The notes beneath the pieces were generated by a model. It had not been told where the DNA came from, did no database searches, and saw nothing but the letters and a program-made list of their open reading frames with translations. 64,000 bases of DNA from Bradyrhizobium sp. CCGUVB1N3 (GTDB taxonomy: Bacteria > Pseudomonadota > Alphaproteobacteria > Rhizobiales > Xanthobacteraceae), in NCBI RefSeq assembly GCF_024199925.1, contig NZ_JANADR010000001.1, positions 2,976,001 to 3,040,000 of the forward strand. The letters run 5' to 3'. The translations under genes were made by a program, and so were the position numbers. Positions 9,069 through 18,620 of this stretch are shown here, in pieces; within the stretch, counting starts at the first letter, position 1; each line of letters opens with the position of its first letter.

Positions 9069-10586
9069 TTGAGCCCGACCCGCGTAACTCATCCGGCAGA
9101 TGACGGTCGGGGCGAACATTTCCGGGTCCGGATCGAAGGATTCGGCGTCGGCACCTGGGACCTCGACCTCAAGACGCAGGAATTGGAATGGTCGGATGCG
9201 GCGGGGGCCATGTTCGGCATGGCCCGCGACCAGCCGGTCACCTATGAGCTCTTCCTGTCGCGCCTCGAGCCGAGAGACCGCGAACGGGTCGAAGCCGCGA
9301 TCAGGCGCGTCGCCGAGCGCGGCGGCGGGTTCGACGTGTCTTTCCGGATTTCCGCCGCTTCCGGCAGAGGGCAATGGATCCGGGCCCGCGCCGGCCTGAT
9401 CCGGGACGAAGCCGGCAGCGCGCGCCATCTCAGCGGAATCTTCCTCGACATCGACGAGGAGAAGCAGGTCGAGGAGGCGCTGCGCACGCGCGAGACCCAC
9501 CTTCGCTCGATCCTGCACACGATCCCCGACGCCATGATCGTCATCGACGGCCATGGCATCATCCAGCTGTTCAGCACGGCCGCCGAGCGCCTGTTCGGCT
9601 TTTTGGAGCATGAGGCGATTGGCCAGAACGTCGACATCCTGATGCCCGAGCCCGACCGCTCCCGCCACGACAGCTATATCGCCCGCTACCGCACCACGCG
9701 CGACCCCCACATCATCGGCATCGGCCGCATCGTCACCGGCAAGCGGCGCGACGGCACGACGTTTCCGATGCACCTGTCGATCGGCGAAATGCAATCCAGC
9801 GGCGAGCCCTATTTCACCGGCTTCGTCCGCGACATGACCGAGCATCAGCAGACCCAGGCGCGGCTCCAGGAATTGCAGTCCGAGCTCGTCCATGTCTCGC
9901 GCCTGAGCGCGATGGGCGAGATGGCCTCGGCGCTCGCACACGAGCTCAACCAGCCGCTGGCGGCCATCAGCAACTATATGAAGGGTTCGCGCCGGCTGCT
10001 GGCGGGCAGCAGCGATCCGAACATCGCCAAGATCGAGAGCGCGATGGACCGCGCCGCCGAGCAGGCGCTCCGTGCCGGCCAGATCATCCGCCGCCTGCGC
10101 GACTTCGTCTCGCGCGGCGAATCCGAGAAGCGGGTCGAGAGCCTCTCCAAGCTGATCGAGGAAGCCGGCGCCCTCGGCCTTGCCGGCGCGCGCGAGCAGA
10201 ACGTCCAGCTCCGATTCAACCTCAATCCGGAGGCCGATCTTGTGCTGGCCGACCGCGTCCAGATCCAGCAGGTGCTGGTCAATTTGTTCCGCAACGCGCT
10301 GGAAGCTATGGCACAATCGCCGCAACGCGAGCTCGTCGTCACCAACACGAAGGGGGCCGACGACATGATTGCGGTCGAGGTCTGCGATACCGGATCGGGC
10401 TTCCACGACGACGTGATACCGAACCTGTTCCAGACCTTCTTCACGACGAAGGAGACCGGCATGGGCGTGGGACTTTCCATCAGCCGCTCGATCATCGAGG
10501 CTCACGGAGGCCGCATGTGGGCCGAGAGCAACGCATCAGGCGGCGCAACGTTTCGCTTTACCTTGCCGGCAGCCGACGAGAACTGA
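9069..10586 (+). CDS. fixL: FixL, heme-PAS oxygen-sensing histidine kinase
   Basis: Oxygen sensor that phosphorylates FixJ when its heme loses oxygen. I chose the TTG at 9069: it gives 505 residues, the length of Bradyrhizobium FixL from memory, and puts the proximal heme ligand at His200 (DRSRH), His214 (DPH), Arg220 (GIGR) and the phosphorylated histidine at His291 (ALAHELNQPLAAI), matching known numbering. A first PAS (about 20-130) precedes the heme PAS (about 140-255), then HisKA and HATPase (NLFRNALEA, DTGSGF, GMGVGLSIS). An upstream GTG at 8946 would add 41 residues without family support. It ends three bases before fixJ. Confidence 0.95.
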   Translation: MSPTRVTHPADDGRGEHFRVRIEGFGVGTWDLDLKTQELEWSDAAGAMFGMARDQPVTYELFLSRLEPRDRERVEAAIRRVAERGGGFDVSFRISAASGRGQWIRARAGLIRDEAGSARHLSGIFLDIDEEKQVEEALRTRETHLRSILHTIPDAMIVIDGHGIIQLFSTAAERLFGFLEHEAIGQNVDILMPEPDRSRHDSYIARYRTTRDPHIIGIGRIVTGKRRDGTTFPMHLSIGEMQSSGEPYFTGFVRDMTEHQQTQARLQELQSELVHVSRLSAMGEMASALAHELNQPLAAISNYMKGSRRLLAGSSDPNIAKIESAMDRAAEQALRAGQIIRRLRDFVSRGESEKRVESLSKLIEEAGALGLAGAREQNVQLRFNLNPEADLVLADRVQIQQVLVNLFRNALEAMAQSPQRELVVTNTKGADDMIAVEVCDTGSGFHDDVIPNLFQTFFTTKETGMGVGLSISRSIIEAHGGRMWAESNASGGATFRFTLPAADEN

Positions 10587-10589
10587 TCA

Positions 10590-11207
10590 ATGACCACAAA
10601 GGGACATGTCTACGTCATCGACGACGACGAGGCGATGCGGGATTCGCTCAACTTCCTTTTGGACTCGTCCGGCTTCGACGTCCGATTGTTCGAGACGGCG
10701 CAGAGCTTTCTCGACGCGCTGCCGGGCCTCTCCTTCGGCTGCGTGGTGTCCGACGTGCGCATGCCCGGGCTTGACGGGATCGAACTCTTGAAGCGCATGA
10801 AGGACACGCAAAGCCCATTCCCGATCCTGATCATGACCGGTCATGGCGACGTTCCGCTGGCGGTCGAAGCCATGAAGCTTGGCGCTGTCGATTTCCTCGA
10901 AAAGCCGTTCGATGACGATCGCCTGACCGCGATGATCGAAGCCGCGATCCACCAGGCCGAGCCCGCGGCCAAGAGCGAGGCGATCGCGCAGGACATTGCC
11001 GCGCGTGTGGCTTCGCTCAGCCCGCGTGAGCGCCAGGTCATGGAGGGGTTGATCGCGGGCCTCTCCAACAAGCTGATCGCCCGCGAATACGACATCAGCC
11101 CGCGCACCATCGAAGTGTATCGGGCGAACGTCATGACCAAGATGCAGGCGGGCAGCCTGTCGGAGCTGGTGCGGCTGGCGATGCGCGCCGGCATGCTCAA
11201 GGATTGA
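10590..11207 (+). CDS. fixJ: FixJ, response regulator
   Basis: Partner of FixL; when phosphorylated it activates fixK2. The 205 residues consist of a receiver domain (1-120; acidic pocket DDDE at 11-14, phospho-acceptor Asp55 in VSDVRMPG, Lys in EKPF) and a LuxR/FixJ helix-turn-helix (about 140-205; LSPRERQV, SNKLIAREYDISPRTIEVYR). It follows fixL by three bases and is surely co-transcribed. Confidence 0.96.
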   Translation: MTTKGHVYVIDDDEAMRDSLNFLLDSSGFDVRLFETAQSFLDALPGLSFGCVVSDVRMPGLDGIELLKRMKDTQSPFPILIMTGHGDVPLAVEAMKLGAVDFLEKPFDDDRLTAMIEAAIHQAEPAAKSEAIAQDIAARVASLSPRERQVMEGLIAGLSNKLIAREYDISPRTIEVYRANVMTKMQAGSLSELVRLAMRAGMLKD

Positions 11208-11219
11208 GGCGGCTTCGAC

Positions 11220-11233
11220 TTGAGGCATGTCAA
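11220..11233 (+). promoter_or_regulatory. FixK-type box between fixJ and the single-domain regulator
   Basis: TTGAGGCATGTCAA matches TTGA-N6-TCAA at all eight fixed positions. It begins 13 bases after the fixJ stop codon. A class II arrangement would start transcription near 11268, which argues for the ATG at 11303 as start of the next gene. Confidence 0.65.
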
Positions 11234-11302
11234 GTCCGTTCCCTCGCCACGTGTTAGCAAAGTCGCATGACTGAGATCAGCTTACACCACAGGCGGGATC
11301 CG

Positions 11303-11689
11303 ATGTCGTCCCCACTCAAGCCCACCGTATACGTGGTCGACGACGACGACGCCGTCCTGGGATCACTGCGATTCCTGCTGGAAACCGACGGCTTTGCCGT
11401 GCGGACCTTCAGGAATGCCACGGCATTGCTTAATGCCCCCCACTCCCCTGGCGCGGACTGCTACGTGATCGACTACAAGATGCCCGATATCAACGGCGTC
11501 GAGCTCGCCAGGCGCCTGCGCAAGTCGGAGGGCGACACGCCCGTGATCCTGATCACGGGCTATCCGGATGAGAATATTTCGACCCGGGCCGCCGCGGTCG
11601 GGATCAAGGACGTGATCTTGAAGCCGCTTCTCGACGAGAATCTCATCAAGCGCATCCGCGGCGCCATCCAGGGCAATCCCAAAAGCTGA
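11303..11689 (+). CDS. Single-domain response regulator in the fixLJ-fixK2 block
   Basis: A 128-residue stand-alone receiver with the acidic pocket VDDDD (12-16), phospho-acceptor Asp57 in VIDYKMPD, the switch Thr in LITGYP and the conserved Lys in LKPL. There is no output domain. The ATG at 11303 is preferred over 11267, because the latter has no ribosome site and would lie at the predicted transcription start of the FixK-type promoter. A homologue between fixJ and fixK2 is, to my memory, present in soybean bradyrhizobia. It could tune FixL-FixJ phosphotransfer, but this is inference. Confidence 0.85.
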   Translation: MSSPLKPTVYVVDDDDAVLGSLRFLLETDGFAVRTFRNATALLNAPHSPGADCYVIDYKMPDINGVELARRLRKSEGDTPVILITGYPDENISTRAAAVGIKDVILKPLLDENLIKRIRGAIQGNPKS

Positions 11690-11726
11690 CCTCAAGAGCT
11701 GACCCGGATGGCTGACCTACGGGACT

Positions 11727-11734
11727 CTACGTAG
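11727..11734 (+). promoter_or_regulatory. Possible FixJ-binding site upstream of fixK2
   Basis: CTACGTAG differs in one base from the FixJ core GTAMGTAG and is followed by GTAC. It lies about 90 bases before the fixK2 start, where FixJ is expected to act. The motif is short, so chance occurrence cannot be excluded. Confidence 0.35.
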
Positions 11735-11819
11735 GTACACCTCCTTAAGATATCGCTCGAAATTTTCACGCCTCGCAACCCGCTGTAACCACGTGCCATC
11801 TGAAATGGAGATGGCCAAC

Positions 11820-12512
11820 ATGCTCACCCAGTCGCTCAACACCCAGGTTCACGGCAGCAAGATCGCTCCCGCCGCCGCCCATCCCGTCTCCGATCAGTTC
11901 GGCGCCATCACCGGCCATGTCGGTCTTGTCGCCACCGAGTTTTCCTATCGCAAGGACGAGGAGATCTACGGCGAGGACGAGCCTGCTGAATACGTCTACC
12001 AGGTCGTCTCCGGTGCGGTACGCAGCTACAAGCTCCTTTCCGACGGCCGCCGCCAGATCGGCGCCTTCCATCTCCCCGGCGACATGTTCGGCCTTGAATC
12101 CGGCGCCAGCCATCGCCTCGCCGCCGAAGCCATCATCGACACCAGCGTGCGCCTCGTGAAGCGCTCCAGCCTTGAGAAAGCCGCCGGCACCGACGTGCAG
12201 GTCGCGCGCAAGCTCTGGGCGATGACCGCGGGCGAGCTGCGCCACGCCGAGGACCACATGCTGCTGCTCGGCCGCAAGACCGCGATGGAGCGGGTTGCGA
12301 CCTTCCTGCTCGAAATGGACCGCCGCCTCGCGGTCGCCGGAATGATGGCGCTGCCGATGTGCCGCCGCGACATCGGCGACTATCTCGGCCTGACGCTGGA
12401 GACGGTGTCGCGCGCGCTGTCGCAGCTCCATTCCCAGGGCATCCTGGGCTTCTCCGGCGCCCGTCAGATCGTGCTGCGCAACCGCCAGCGTCTGCACAAT
12501 CTCGACGCCTGA
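11820..12512 (+). CDS. fixK2: FixK2, CRP/FNR-type activator of microaerobic genes
   Basis: Activator that binds TTGA-N6-TCAA boxes, including those seen in this window. The ATG at 11820 has GGAG nine bases upstream; in-frame ATGs at 11805 and 11811 are alternatives that add five or three residues. The 230-residue protein has an effector-binding beta barrel (LLSDGRRQIGAFHLPGDMFG) but no N-terminal Cys cluster for an Fe-S centre, unlike FNR. The helix-turn-helix carries CRRDIGDYLGLTLETVSRAL; the Cys just before it corresponds to the redox-sensitive cysteine known in Bradyrhizobium FixK2. A strong terminator follows. Confidence 0.94.
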   Translation: MLTQSLNTQVHGSKIAPAAAHPVSDQFGAITGHVGLVATEFSYRKDEEIYGEDEPAEYVYQVVSGAVRSYKLLSDGRRQIGAFHLPGDMFGLESGASHRLAAEAIIDTSVRLVKRSSLEKAAGTDVQVARKLWAMTAGELRHAEDHMLLLGRKTAMERVATFLLEMDRRLAVAGMMALPMCRRDIGDYLGLTLETVSRALSQLHSQGILGFSGARQIVLRNRQRLHNLDA

Positions 12513-12539
12513 GCTCTTCCTTCCTGCCATCTTCCCAAC

Positions 12540-12568
12540 TGGCCGGCCGAATTGGTTTCGGCCGGCCA
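12540..12568 (+). terminator. Strong hairpin terminator after fixK2
   Basis: A perfect 12-bp stem (TGGCCGGCCGAA / TTCGGCCGGCCA) with a five-base loop, followed by TTTTCC on the + strand. It separates fixK2 from the convergent MFS gene. Confidence 0.8.
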
Positions 12569-12579
12569 TTTTCCTATGC

Positions 12580-13869
12580 TCAACGTGAGCTGCGCCGCGT
12601 CTCCGGCATCACCAGGAAAATCAGGACGAGCCCGACTGCTGCGACGCAGGCGAGGCCGACGAAGGCGGTGCTGCTGCCGAACTTGTCGCTGATGAAGCCG
12701 CCGAGCACGGTGCTCAGCGACGCACCGATGCCGGTCGCGGTTCCCACGACTCCCTGCGCAAGATTGAAATGGCCGCTGCCAAAGGCGACGTCGGCGACGA
12801 TCAGCGGGATCATCACCGCGAACACCGCCGCCGTGATGCCGTCGAACACCTGCACCAGCACCAAGAGATAGGGATCGCGGACGGTTGCGAACAACAGGCC
12901 GCGAATCGCGAGCGCGCCGAATCCGATCAGCAGCAGCGGCCGCCGGCCCCACGCCTGCGCCTTGCGCCCGACCGACGGTGACATCAGCGCCACGATCGCC
13001 TGCGGCACGATGATGCAGCCCGCGATCAGCACGGTCGCCCACTGGCTCGACCGCGTCGTCACCACGCTCGCCATCAGCGGCAGCATCGCCGCATTCGCGA
13101 GCTGCAACAGCAGCACGCTGCATGCGAAGATCAACAGCGGCCGCTGCCTCAGCAGATGCCACACATTCGTATCCGCGCCTTCAGCGGCTTCGCGCGGCAT
13201 TTCGCCGTGCGCGCGCGCCACGTCGACCTCCTCCTCGCGGATCCGCGACAAGGCAATCAGGGTCGGGATCGCGAGCAGGAAGGTGACGAGGAACACCGAG
13301 CGGCTCGACAACAGATAGCCGGCGGTGCCCATCACCGCGGCCGCGACGCCGTTGCCAAGCGAGGCGAACCGAGCGTTGCGGCCGAGCCGTTCGCCGATCG
13401 CGAACGGCCCGACGAGGCCGAGGCTGATCGCGGCGATCGCCGGCCCCAGTACGCAGCTCGCGGCCGCATGCAGGGCCGCCGCCGTCACCACGACCGGGAA
13501 GATCGGCATCGCCGCATAGGCCAGCGCACAGCAGCCGATGGTCGCGATTGCCAGCCCCGCGACCAGCCGCTCGGATTTCGCGGCGTCGATGATCGCGCCA
13601 CCCGGCATCTGACCGATCAGGCCCACGATACCGCCGATCGACAGCACAAGGCCGATCTCGACCTGCGTCCATTTCTCCGTCGTGAGGTAGACCGCGATGA
13701 ACGGGCCGAAGCCGGTCTGCACGTCGGCCAGGAAGAAGATGAACCAGTCCAGTGCCCGCAGGCTTTGTTTTGAGGGCGCCGGTTGCGGAAGCGCAGGGAC
13801 AGCGTTGCGGCTCTCAGGTTGGCCACGTTGATCGTCGCTCGGATGGCTCGGCTTCCTGGACAAGCGCAC
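12580..13869 (-). CDS. MFS transporter, 12 helices
   Basis: Major facilitator superfamily protein, probably an exporter; the substrate is unknown. It has about 12 hydrophobic helices, the first beginning around LDWFIFFLADVQTGFGPFIAVYL, and a loop of the type GRKAQAWGRRPLLL between helices. The GTG at 13869 is the likely start, with GGGAGG 11 bases upstream and 22 bases after the PRC gene; a further in-frame GTG at 13932 would overlap that gene. It probably ends the operon that begins with the debranching enzyme. It converges on fixK2. Confidence 0.75.
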   Translation of the reverse strand: MRLSRKPSHPSDDQRGQPESRNAVPALPQPAPSKQSLRALDWFIFFLADVQTGFGPFIAVYLTTEKWTQVEIGLVLSIGGIVGLIGQMPGGAIIDAAKSERLVAGLAIATIGCCALAYAAMPIFPVVVTAAALHAAASCVLGPAIAAISLGLVGPFAIGERLGRNARFASLGNGVAAAVMGTAGYLLSSRSVFLVTFLLAIPTLIALSRIREEEVDVARAHGEMPREAAEGADTNVWHLLRQRPLLIFACSVLLLQLANAAMLPLMASVVTTRSSQWATVLIAGCIIVPQAIVALMSPSVGRKAQAWGRRPLLLIGFGALAIRGLLFATVRDPYLLVLVQVFDGITAAVFAVMIPLIVADVAFGSGHFNLAQGVVGTATGIGASLSTVLGGFISDKFGSSTAFVGLACVAAVGLVLIFLVMPETRRSSR

Positions 13870-13891
13870 CGGCAGTCTGCCCTCCCCTTTC

Positions 13892-14404
13892 TTACGGAAT
13901 GAACTGCAGCGGTTGCAACGTGCCGGACGCACCCAGCACGACGATCGGCATGTCCTCCTTGTATTCCGGCGCAGCCGCGACCTGCGCCTTGGTCAGCTCC
14001 AGGCTGATGCTGTCCTTCTTGTTGGCGATCTTGCCGAAATGCAGCGCGTTCCAGTCGACCACGATCTTGCGGCTGCCGACGCCGAGGAAGCCGCCGAAAT
14101 CGATTACCGCCGCCCGCACCTGGCCGGTGCGATCGACGATGACGTCGACGATGCGCCCCATGTCCTCATCGGCGGCGCTGCGCACGTCGCGCCCGAGCAC
14201 GCCGTGCGCGTCGCTGGCCCCGATGATGGTGACCGACGGCGGCGGCGCGGCGTCCTTCGGCACCACAGGCGCGGCCGGCGTCGGCGACGGTGGCGCGTTC
14301 GGCTCTGCTTGCGCAGCAGGCGGCTCCTCTGCCGCTTGCGACACCGCAGGCACGATGCCCCCCACGATCACTGCAACGAGCATCAACCGCGTCATGGCGC
14401 GCAT
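13892..14404 (-). CDS. Exported PRC-barrel domain protein
   Basis: A 170-residue protein with a signal peptide (about 1-24, cleavage near VSQA-AEE), a proline/alanine-rich linker (about 25-58) and a PRC-barrel fold (about 65-165; VLGRDVRSAADEDMGRIVDVIVDRTG). PRC barrels often bind other proteins or RNA; in the periplasm the role is unknown. GGAGG lies seven bases before the ATG. It sits between the debranching enzyme and the MFS gene with gaps of 23 and 22 bases. Confidence 0.75.
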   Translation of the reverse strand: MRAMTRLMLVAVIVGGIVPAVSQAAEEPPAAQAEPNAPPSPTPAAPVVPKDAAPPPSVTIIGASDAHGVLGRDVRSAADEDMGRIVDVIVDRTGQVRAAVIDFGGFLGVGSRKIVVDWNALHFGKIANKKDSISLELTKAQVAAAPEYKEDMPIVVLGASGTLQPLQFIP

Positions 14405-14427
14405 GCGAATTCCTCCGACTGATTGCG

Positions 14428-16632
14428 CTAGTGCGCCAACACGATCGACACCTGGATCTGACCGCGCGTGCGCAGCACCTCGAGCGCGACATCGTCGCCG
14501 TGGCGGCGGATCCGCAAATCGACGCTGGAGGAGCCGAGTTGGAGATCGCGCAGCACAACCTCGTTCAGGAACGCAGGCAGATGCGGGTTGCGCAGGCGGA
14601 TCTCGCTGCGCGCGACGTCGAACTCGATACCGAGCGCCGCTTCCAGGAGCGTGAACGGCGTCGCGCTGGCCCAGGCCTGCGGCGCACAGGCGACCGGATA
14701 GAGCGTCGGGCCGCGGCGCTTCTCGCGCCGGAAGCCGCAGAACAATTCCGGCAGCCGCCGGAGGTCCATATAGGTCGCGGCCTCGAACAGGCCCTTGAAG
14801 ACATGCACCACCGAATGCTTGAGACCGTAGCGCGCGAGCCCGAGCGCAATCAGCGCATTGTCGTGCGGCCAGACCGAGCCGTCATGATAGGACATCGGAT
14901 TGTATCTTATTGCGCCGAGCGCCACGGTGCGAATGCCCCAGCCGGAGAAGAAATGCGGCCGCATCAGGTCGGCAGCAACCTTGCGCGCGCGGTCCTCTCG
15001 GATCATTCCGCTGAACAGAAGCTGGCCGGCATTCGACGTGCGCACCTTGCAGGGGCGCTTGGCGCCGTCGAGCGCGAGCGCGTAGGTGCCGAGTTCCTCG
15101 CACCAGAACGCCTCCTCGAAACGCGCGGCGAGCGCCTTTGCCTCAGCCTCGAGCTTCCGCACCTTGTCCGGCTTGCCCAGCCGCAGGGCGCAGCGTGCGG
15201 CGAGCTGCTTGGCGGCAAAGACGTAGCCCTGCACTTCGGCGAGCGCGACATAACCTTCCGCAAGCGTGCCGTCGGCATGGAAGATCGCATCATAGGAGTC
15301 TTTCCAGCCCTGGTTGGCGAGGCCCTGCTCGGAGGCGCGCTGATATTCGACGAAGCCGTCATGGTCGGGATCGCCGGGTCCGTCGATCCAGGCCAGCGCC
15401 GCTTCGATCGCGGGCCACAATTCCAGCAGCGTATCGACATCGCCCGTGCGTTCGAAATAACGGCCGGCGAGCAGCACGAACAGCGCGGTTGAATCGACGC
15501 TGCCGTAATATTGCGCGAACGGCACCTCGCGCAGCGCCGCCATCTCGCCGCCGCGCATCTCGTGCAGGATCTTGCCGGGCTCGGCGTCGGCGAGCGGATC
15601 GGTGGCCTTGGCCTGGAAGTGCGCGAGCCGCCGCAGCACCCCCCTGGCAACCCTCGGATCGATCCACAGCATCTGCAATGCCGTGATCAGGCCGTCGCGG
15701 CCGAACGTCGTCGAATACCAGGGAATGCCGGCATAGGGATAGCGGCCCTGCGGCGTATCCGTCATCAGCATGTTGAGGTCGGCCATCGCCTGGCACAGCA
15801 CCTCGTTGAAGATGTTGTTGGAGGTCTCGATGCTGGTCGTCCCCGCCGTGCAGGAGCGCATCTCGCGGCGATGCGCCAGCATGGCCGGAAAGAACCGCAC
15901 CGGCTTGAGTGTCTGCGGCCGGTTGCAGGACACGGCCACGAACAACGACTTCGTATGGTGTGGCTCGAGCTCGAGCTGCCAGGTCGCGGCATTGACCGAG
16001 AGCCGGGTTGGCCTTGGATCGAAGTGCAGCCCCGTCGTGCGTTGCGCATCATCGAGCCCGCGATATTCGAACAGCACGTCGGTCGGGCCGAGCAACTTGC
16101 TCGCCCCGGTCCCCCGCCGCAGCCGCTTCTCGCCGCGCACCTCGAACAAATCGGCGAAGTCGCTGTCGAACAAAAGGGTCAGCTCGAAGCTCGCCGGCCG
16201 GTCGCCATGGTTCTGAAGGCCGATGCGCTGATAGGCCGTGCCGCGCCACAGGAAGACCGTGCGCACGATGTGCAGCAGGTCCTTCTGCAGGACAATGCGG
16301 CCACTGCGGTAGATATCGGGATTGGTGAGATCAACGGTCAGGGCCGAGTTGTCGTCACGCAAGTTCGAGCCGAGCAGAAGCGGCTGAAGATCGTCGAGCA
16401 CGAGTTCGAGCCGCGCGAGATAGCGCGTGTCGCAGTTGAACAGGCCGTCCGGACCACCGGCGGAGGCGCCGATGTCGCCATGGCTGTCGAGCACGATGAA
16501 GGTGTCGTCGTGCTTCAGCGAACGCCGCGGCCTGGCCGCAGGTCCCGTCATGGGAATGTAGAACGGCTGCTCCTCCACCACTTCCACGGTTCGCGATGCC
16601 GCGACGAACTGGGTGACGACTTCGGCTGACAT
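14428..16632 (-). CDS. Glycogen-debranching-type amylo-alpha-1,6-glucosidase
   Basis: A 734-residue protein of the bacterial debranching-enzyme family: an N-terminal GDE domain (about 30-250; SHGDIGASAGGPDGLFNCDTRYL) followed by an alpha/alpha barrel typical of glucosidase clans (about 280-700; IPWYSTTFGRDGLITALQ, DSTALFVLL, GSVWPHDNALIALG). It may trim branched glucans or act on glucosylglycerate-like compounds. It has no signal peptide. It is first in an operon with the PRC protein and MFS transporter, and lies near an ABC exporter and a glycosyltransferase. Confidence 0.83.
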   Translation of the reverse strand: MSAEVVTQFVAASRTVEVVEEQPFYIPMTGPAARPRRSLKHDDTFIVLDSHGDIGASAGGPDGLFNCDTRYLARLELVLDDLQPLLLGSNLRDDNSALTVDLTNPDIYRSGRIVLQKDLLHIVRTVFLWRGTAYQRIGLQNHGDRPASFELTLLFDSDFADLFEVRGEKRLRRGTGASKLLGPTDVLFEYRGLDDAQRTTGLHFDPRPTRLSVNAATWQLELEPHHTKSLFVAVSCNRPQTLKPVRFFPAMLAHRREMRSCTAGTTSIETSNNIFNEVLCQAMADLNMLMTDTPQGRYPYAGIPWYSTTFGRDGLITALQMLWIDPRVARGVLRRLAHFQAKATDPLADAEPGKILHEMRGGEMAALREVPFAQYYGSVDSTALFVLLAGRYFERTGDVDTLLELWPAIEAALAWIDGPGDPDHDGFVEYQRASEQGLANQGWKDSYDAIFHADGTLAEGYVALAEVQGYVFAAKQLAARCALRLGKPDKVRKLEAEAKALAARFEEAFWCEELGTYALALDGAKRPCKVRTSNAGQLLFSGMIREDRARKVAADLMRPHFFSGWGIRTVALGAIRYNPMSYHDGSVWPHDNALIALGLARYGLKHSVVHVFKGLFEAATYMDLRRLPELFCGFRREKRRGPTLYPVACAPQAWASATPFTLLEAALGIEFDVARSEIRLRNPHLPAFLNEVVLRDLQLGSSSVDLRIRRHGDDVALEVLRTRGQIQVSIVLAH

Positions 16633-16704
16633 GCCCTATTCCCCTGCGCCGTTATCCAAAAACGCAATCGACCTGAACGCGACGAGCTGGACGCGACTAA
16701 CGAC

Positions 16705-18468
16705 TTACGCGGCGAACTTCGAGAGCCGGTTCATCTCCTGCGTGACCAGCTCACGGTAAGGCCCGTGGTTCTGCATCAGGCGGTCCGGCGAGCCGTCCTC
16801 GATGATCTTGCCGGCCTTCAGCACCACCACGCGGTCGAAATTGCGCAAGGTTGCCAGCCGGTGCGCGATCGCGATCACCGTGCGGCCCCGCATCAGGCGC
16901 GACAACGCCTCGCGGATCGCCTCCTCCGCCTCGCTGTCGAGCGCCGCGGTCGCCTCGTCCAGCAGCAGGATCGGCGCGTCCTTCAGGAAGGCGCGCGCAA
17001 TGGCAATGCGCTGGCGCTGGCCGCCGGAGAGCTTTACGCCGCGGTCGCCGACCATGGTGTCGAGCCCCTCGGGCATGCTCTCGACGAAATCGCAGCGCGC
17101 CGCGATCGCAGCGCGCAAGACCTCGTCATCGGTCGCGTTGGGCCGGCCGTAGCGGATGTTCTCGCGAACCGAGCGATGAAACAAGGAGATGTCCTGGGGC
17201 ACCACAGAGATCGCCTCGCGCAGGCTCTGCTGCGTCACCCGCGCGACATCCTGACCATCGACGGTGATGTTGCCGTCGTTGACGTCATAGAACCGCTGCA
17301 GCAGCGTGAACAGCGTCGACTTGCCGCCGCCGGACTGCCCCACCAGGCCGACGCGCTGGCCGGGCTGCAGCCGCAGGCTGAAGCGCTCGAAGATCTTCGA
17401 AGCTCCGGGATAGCCGAACGTCACGTTGTTGAAGGCAATCGCGGCGCCGCGCTTGACCAGCGGCTCGGCTTCCGGATGGTCGCGCAGTTCATGCGGTACC
17501 AGGAGCGTTGCGATCGCCTCCGTCAGCCGCGCGACATGCTGGGTGACGTCGACCAGCGCGACCGCAAGGTCGCGCGTCGCGTTGAGAATCGAGAGCCCGA
17601 GAGTGCAGACCAGCACGACGTCGCCGGTGGTTGCCTCACCCTTCTGCCAGAGCGTGATCGCCCAGGCGAGCAGCGCGATTGTGAGGACGACGGTAACCGC
17701 GGCGTGGGTCAGGCGCAGCTTTTCCAGGTAGCGCAGGCTGCGGCCCCGCGCGGTGAGTTCCCGGTTCACGGTCGCATCGAAGCGCTGATGTTCGTGGGCG
17801 ATGCCGCAGAACGCCCGCACCAATGGCATGTTGCTGATGACGTCGATCATCTCGCCGTCGACGACGGCGGCCTTGTCGGCGAAATCGTCATGCAGCGGCT
17901 TGCCGGCCGCGGCGAGGTGGAACATCGCGATCACCATGCCACCGGCGATCACGATGAGTCCGGCTGCCATATAAGGACTCACGGTTCCAATCAGCAGGAT
18001 TGCCGCAATTGTGGCAATGCACGGGGGCAGGACATTCCAGACGAACATGTTCTCGACCGTGAACACGGCGTTGGAGGTCGCGGTGATACGACTTGTCAGC
18101 ATACCCGGCATGCGATCCGAGAAGTAGCTCGGCGCGTGACCGGTCAGATGGCGGAAGATGTCGCGGCGCAGATCGCCGGTCACGCCAACAAAGGTGAAGC
18201 TCGCTGTCCAACTTGCGATGCGCCACAGGAAGTTATCGGCGGTGATCAGCGACATGAGGAAAACGAATGACAGCCATACGCCCCCGCTATGAGAAGCACC
18301 GGCAGAAAGGCTGTCGACCAGCGATTTGACGCCATATTGCGTGCCAACGGAGCAGGCAACGGCTGCGACCACAGCGGTCAGGATCACCAGATGCGACGCG
18401 AGCCGCCGGCGAAGATAGCGTAAAACGAAGGCAAACGGCCGCCTCGCGTAACCCGATAGATGATCCAT
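16705..18468 (-). CDS. ABC exporter, fused membrane and ATPase domains
   Basis: A 587-residue half-transporter with six membrane helices (about 20-310) and an ATPase domain (about 340-575). Walker A is GQSGGGKS (377-384), the signature is LSGGQRQR, Walker B is ILLLDEATAALD and the H-loop is IAHRLATL. It resembles lipid/multidrug and glucan exporters and would work as a dimer. It is separate by 72 bases from the debranching gene and has its own upstream region of 305 bases that holds two direct repeats and a palindrome. Confidence 0.85.
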   Translation of the reverse strand: MDHLSGYARRPFAFVLRYLRRRLASHLVILTAVVAAVACSVGTQYGVKSLVDSLSAGASHSGGVWLSFVFLMSLITADNFLWRIASWTASFTFVGVTGDLRRDIFRHLTGHAPSYFSDRMPGMLTSRITATSNAVFTVENMFVWNVLPPCIATIAAILLIGTVSPYMAAGLIVIAGGMVIAMFHLAAAGKPLHDDFADKAAVVDGEMIDVISNMPLVRAFCGIAHEHQRFDATVNRELTARGRSLRYLEKLRLTHAAVTVVLTIALLAWAITLWQKGEATTGDVVLVCTLGLSILNATRDLAVALVDVTQHVARLTEAIATLLVPHELRDHPEAEPLVKRGAAIAFNNVTFGYPGASKIFERFSLRLQPGQRVGLVGQSGGGKSTLFTLLQRFYDVNDGNITVDGQDVARVTQQSLREAISVVPQDISLFHRSVRENIRYGRPNATDDEVLRAAIAARCDFVESMPEGLDTMVGDRGVKLSGGQRQRIAIARAFLKDAPILLLDEATAALDSEAEEAIREALSRLMRGRTVIAIAHRLATLRNFDRVVVLKAGKIIEDGSPDRLMQNHGPYRELVTQEMNRLSKFAA

Positions 18469-18620
18469 ATAGCTGCCACCCCGTCGTAAAGATTGTCAGT
18501 CGTGCCCGCGCGGCACTGGCTGAGTGAACATCGACCGGTTCGTTCCGGTTCCCGTGCAATGCGATCACGACATGACGATGCGGACGGACTGAGAAGCAGT
18601 CGTGACATCATCAAGACCAG

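Noticed and set aside
8922..10505. Long - strand open frame opposite fixL
   Set aside because: It lacks any family pattern, whereas fixL matches its family residue by residue.
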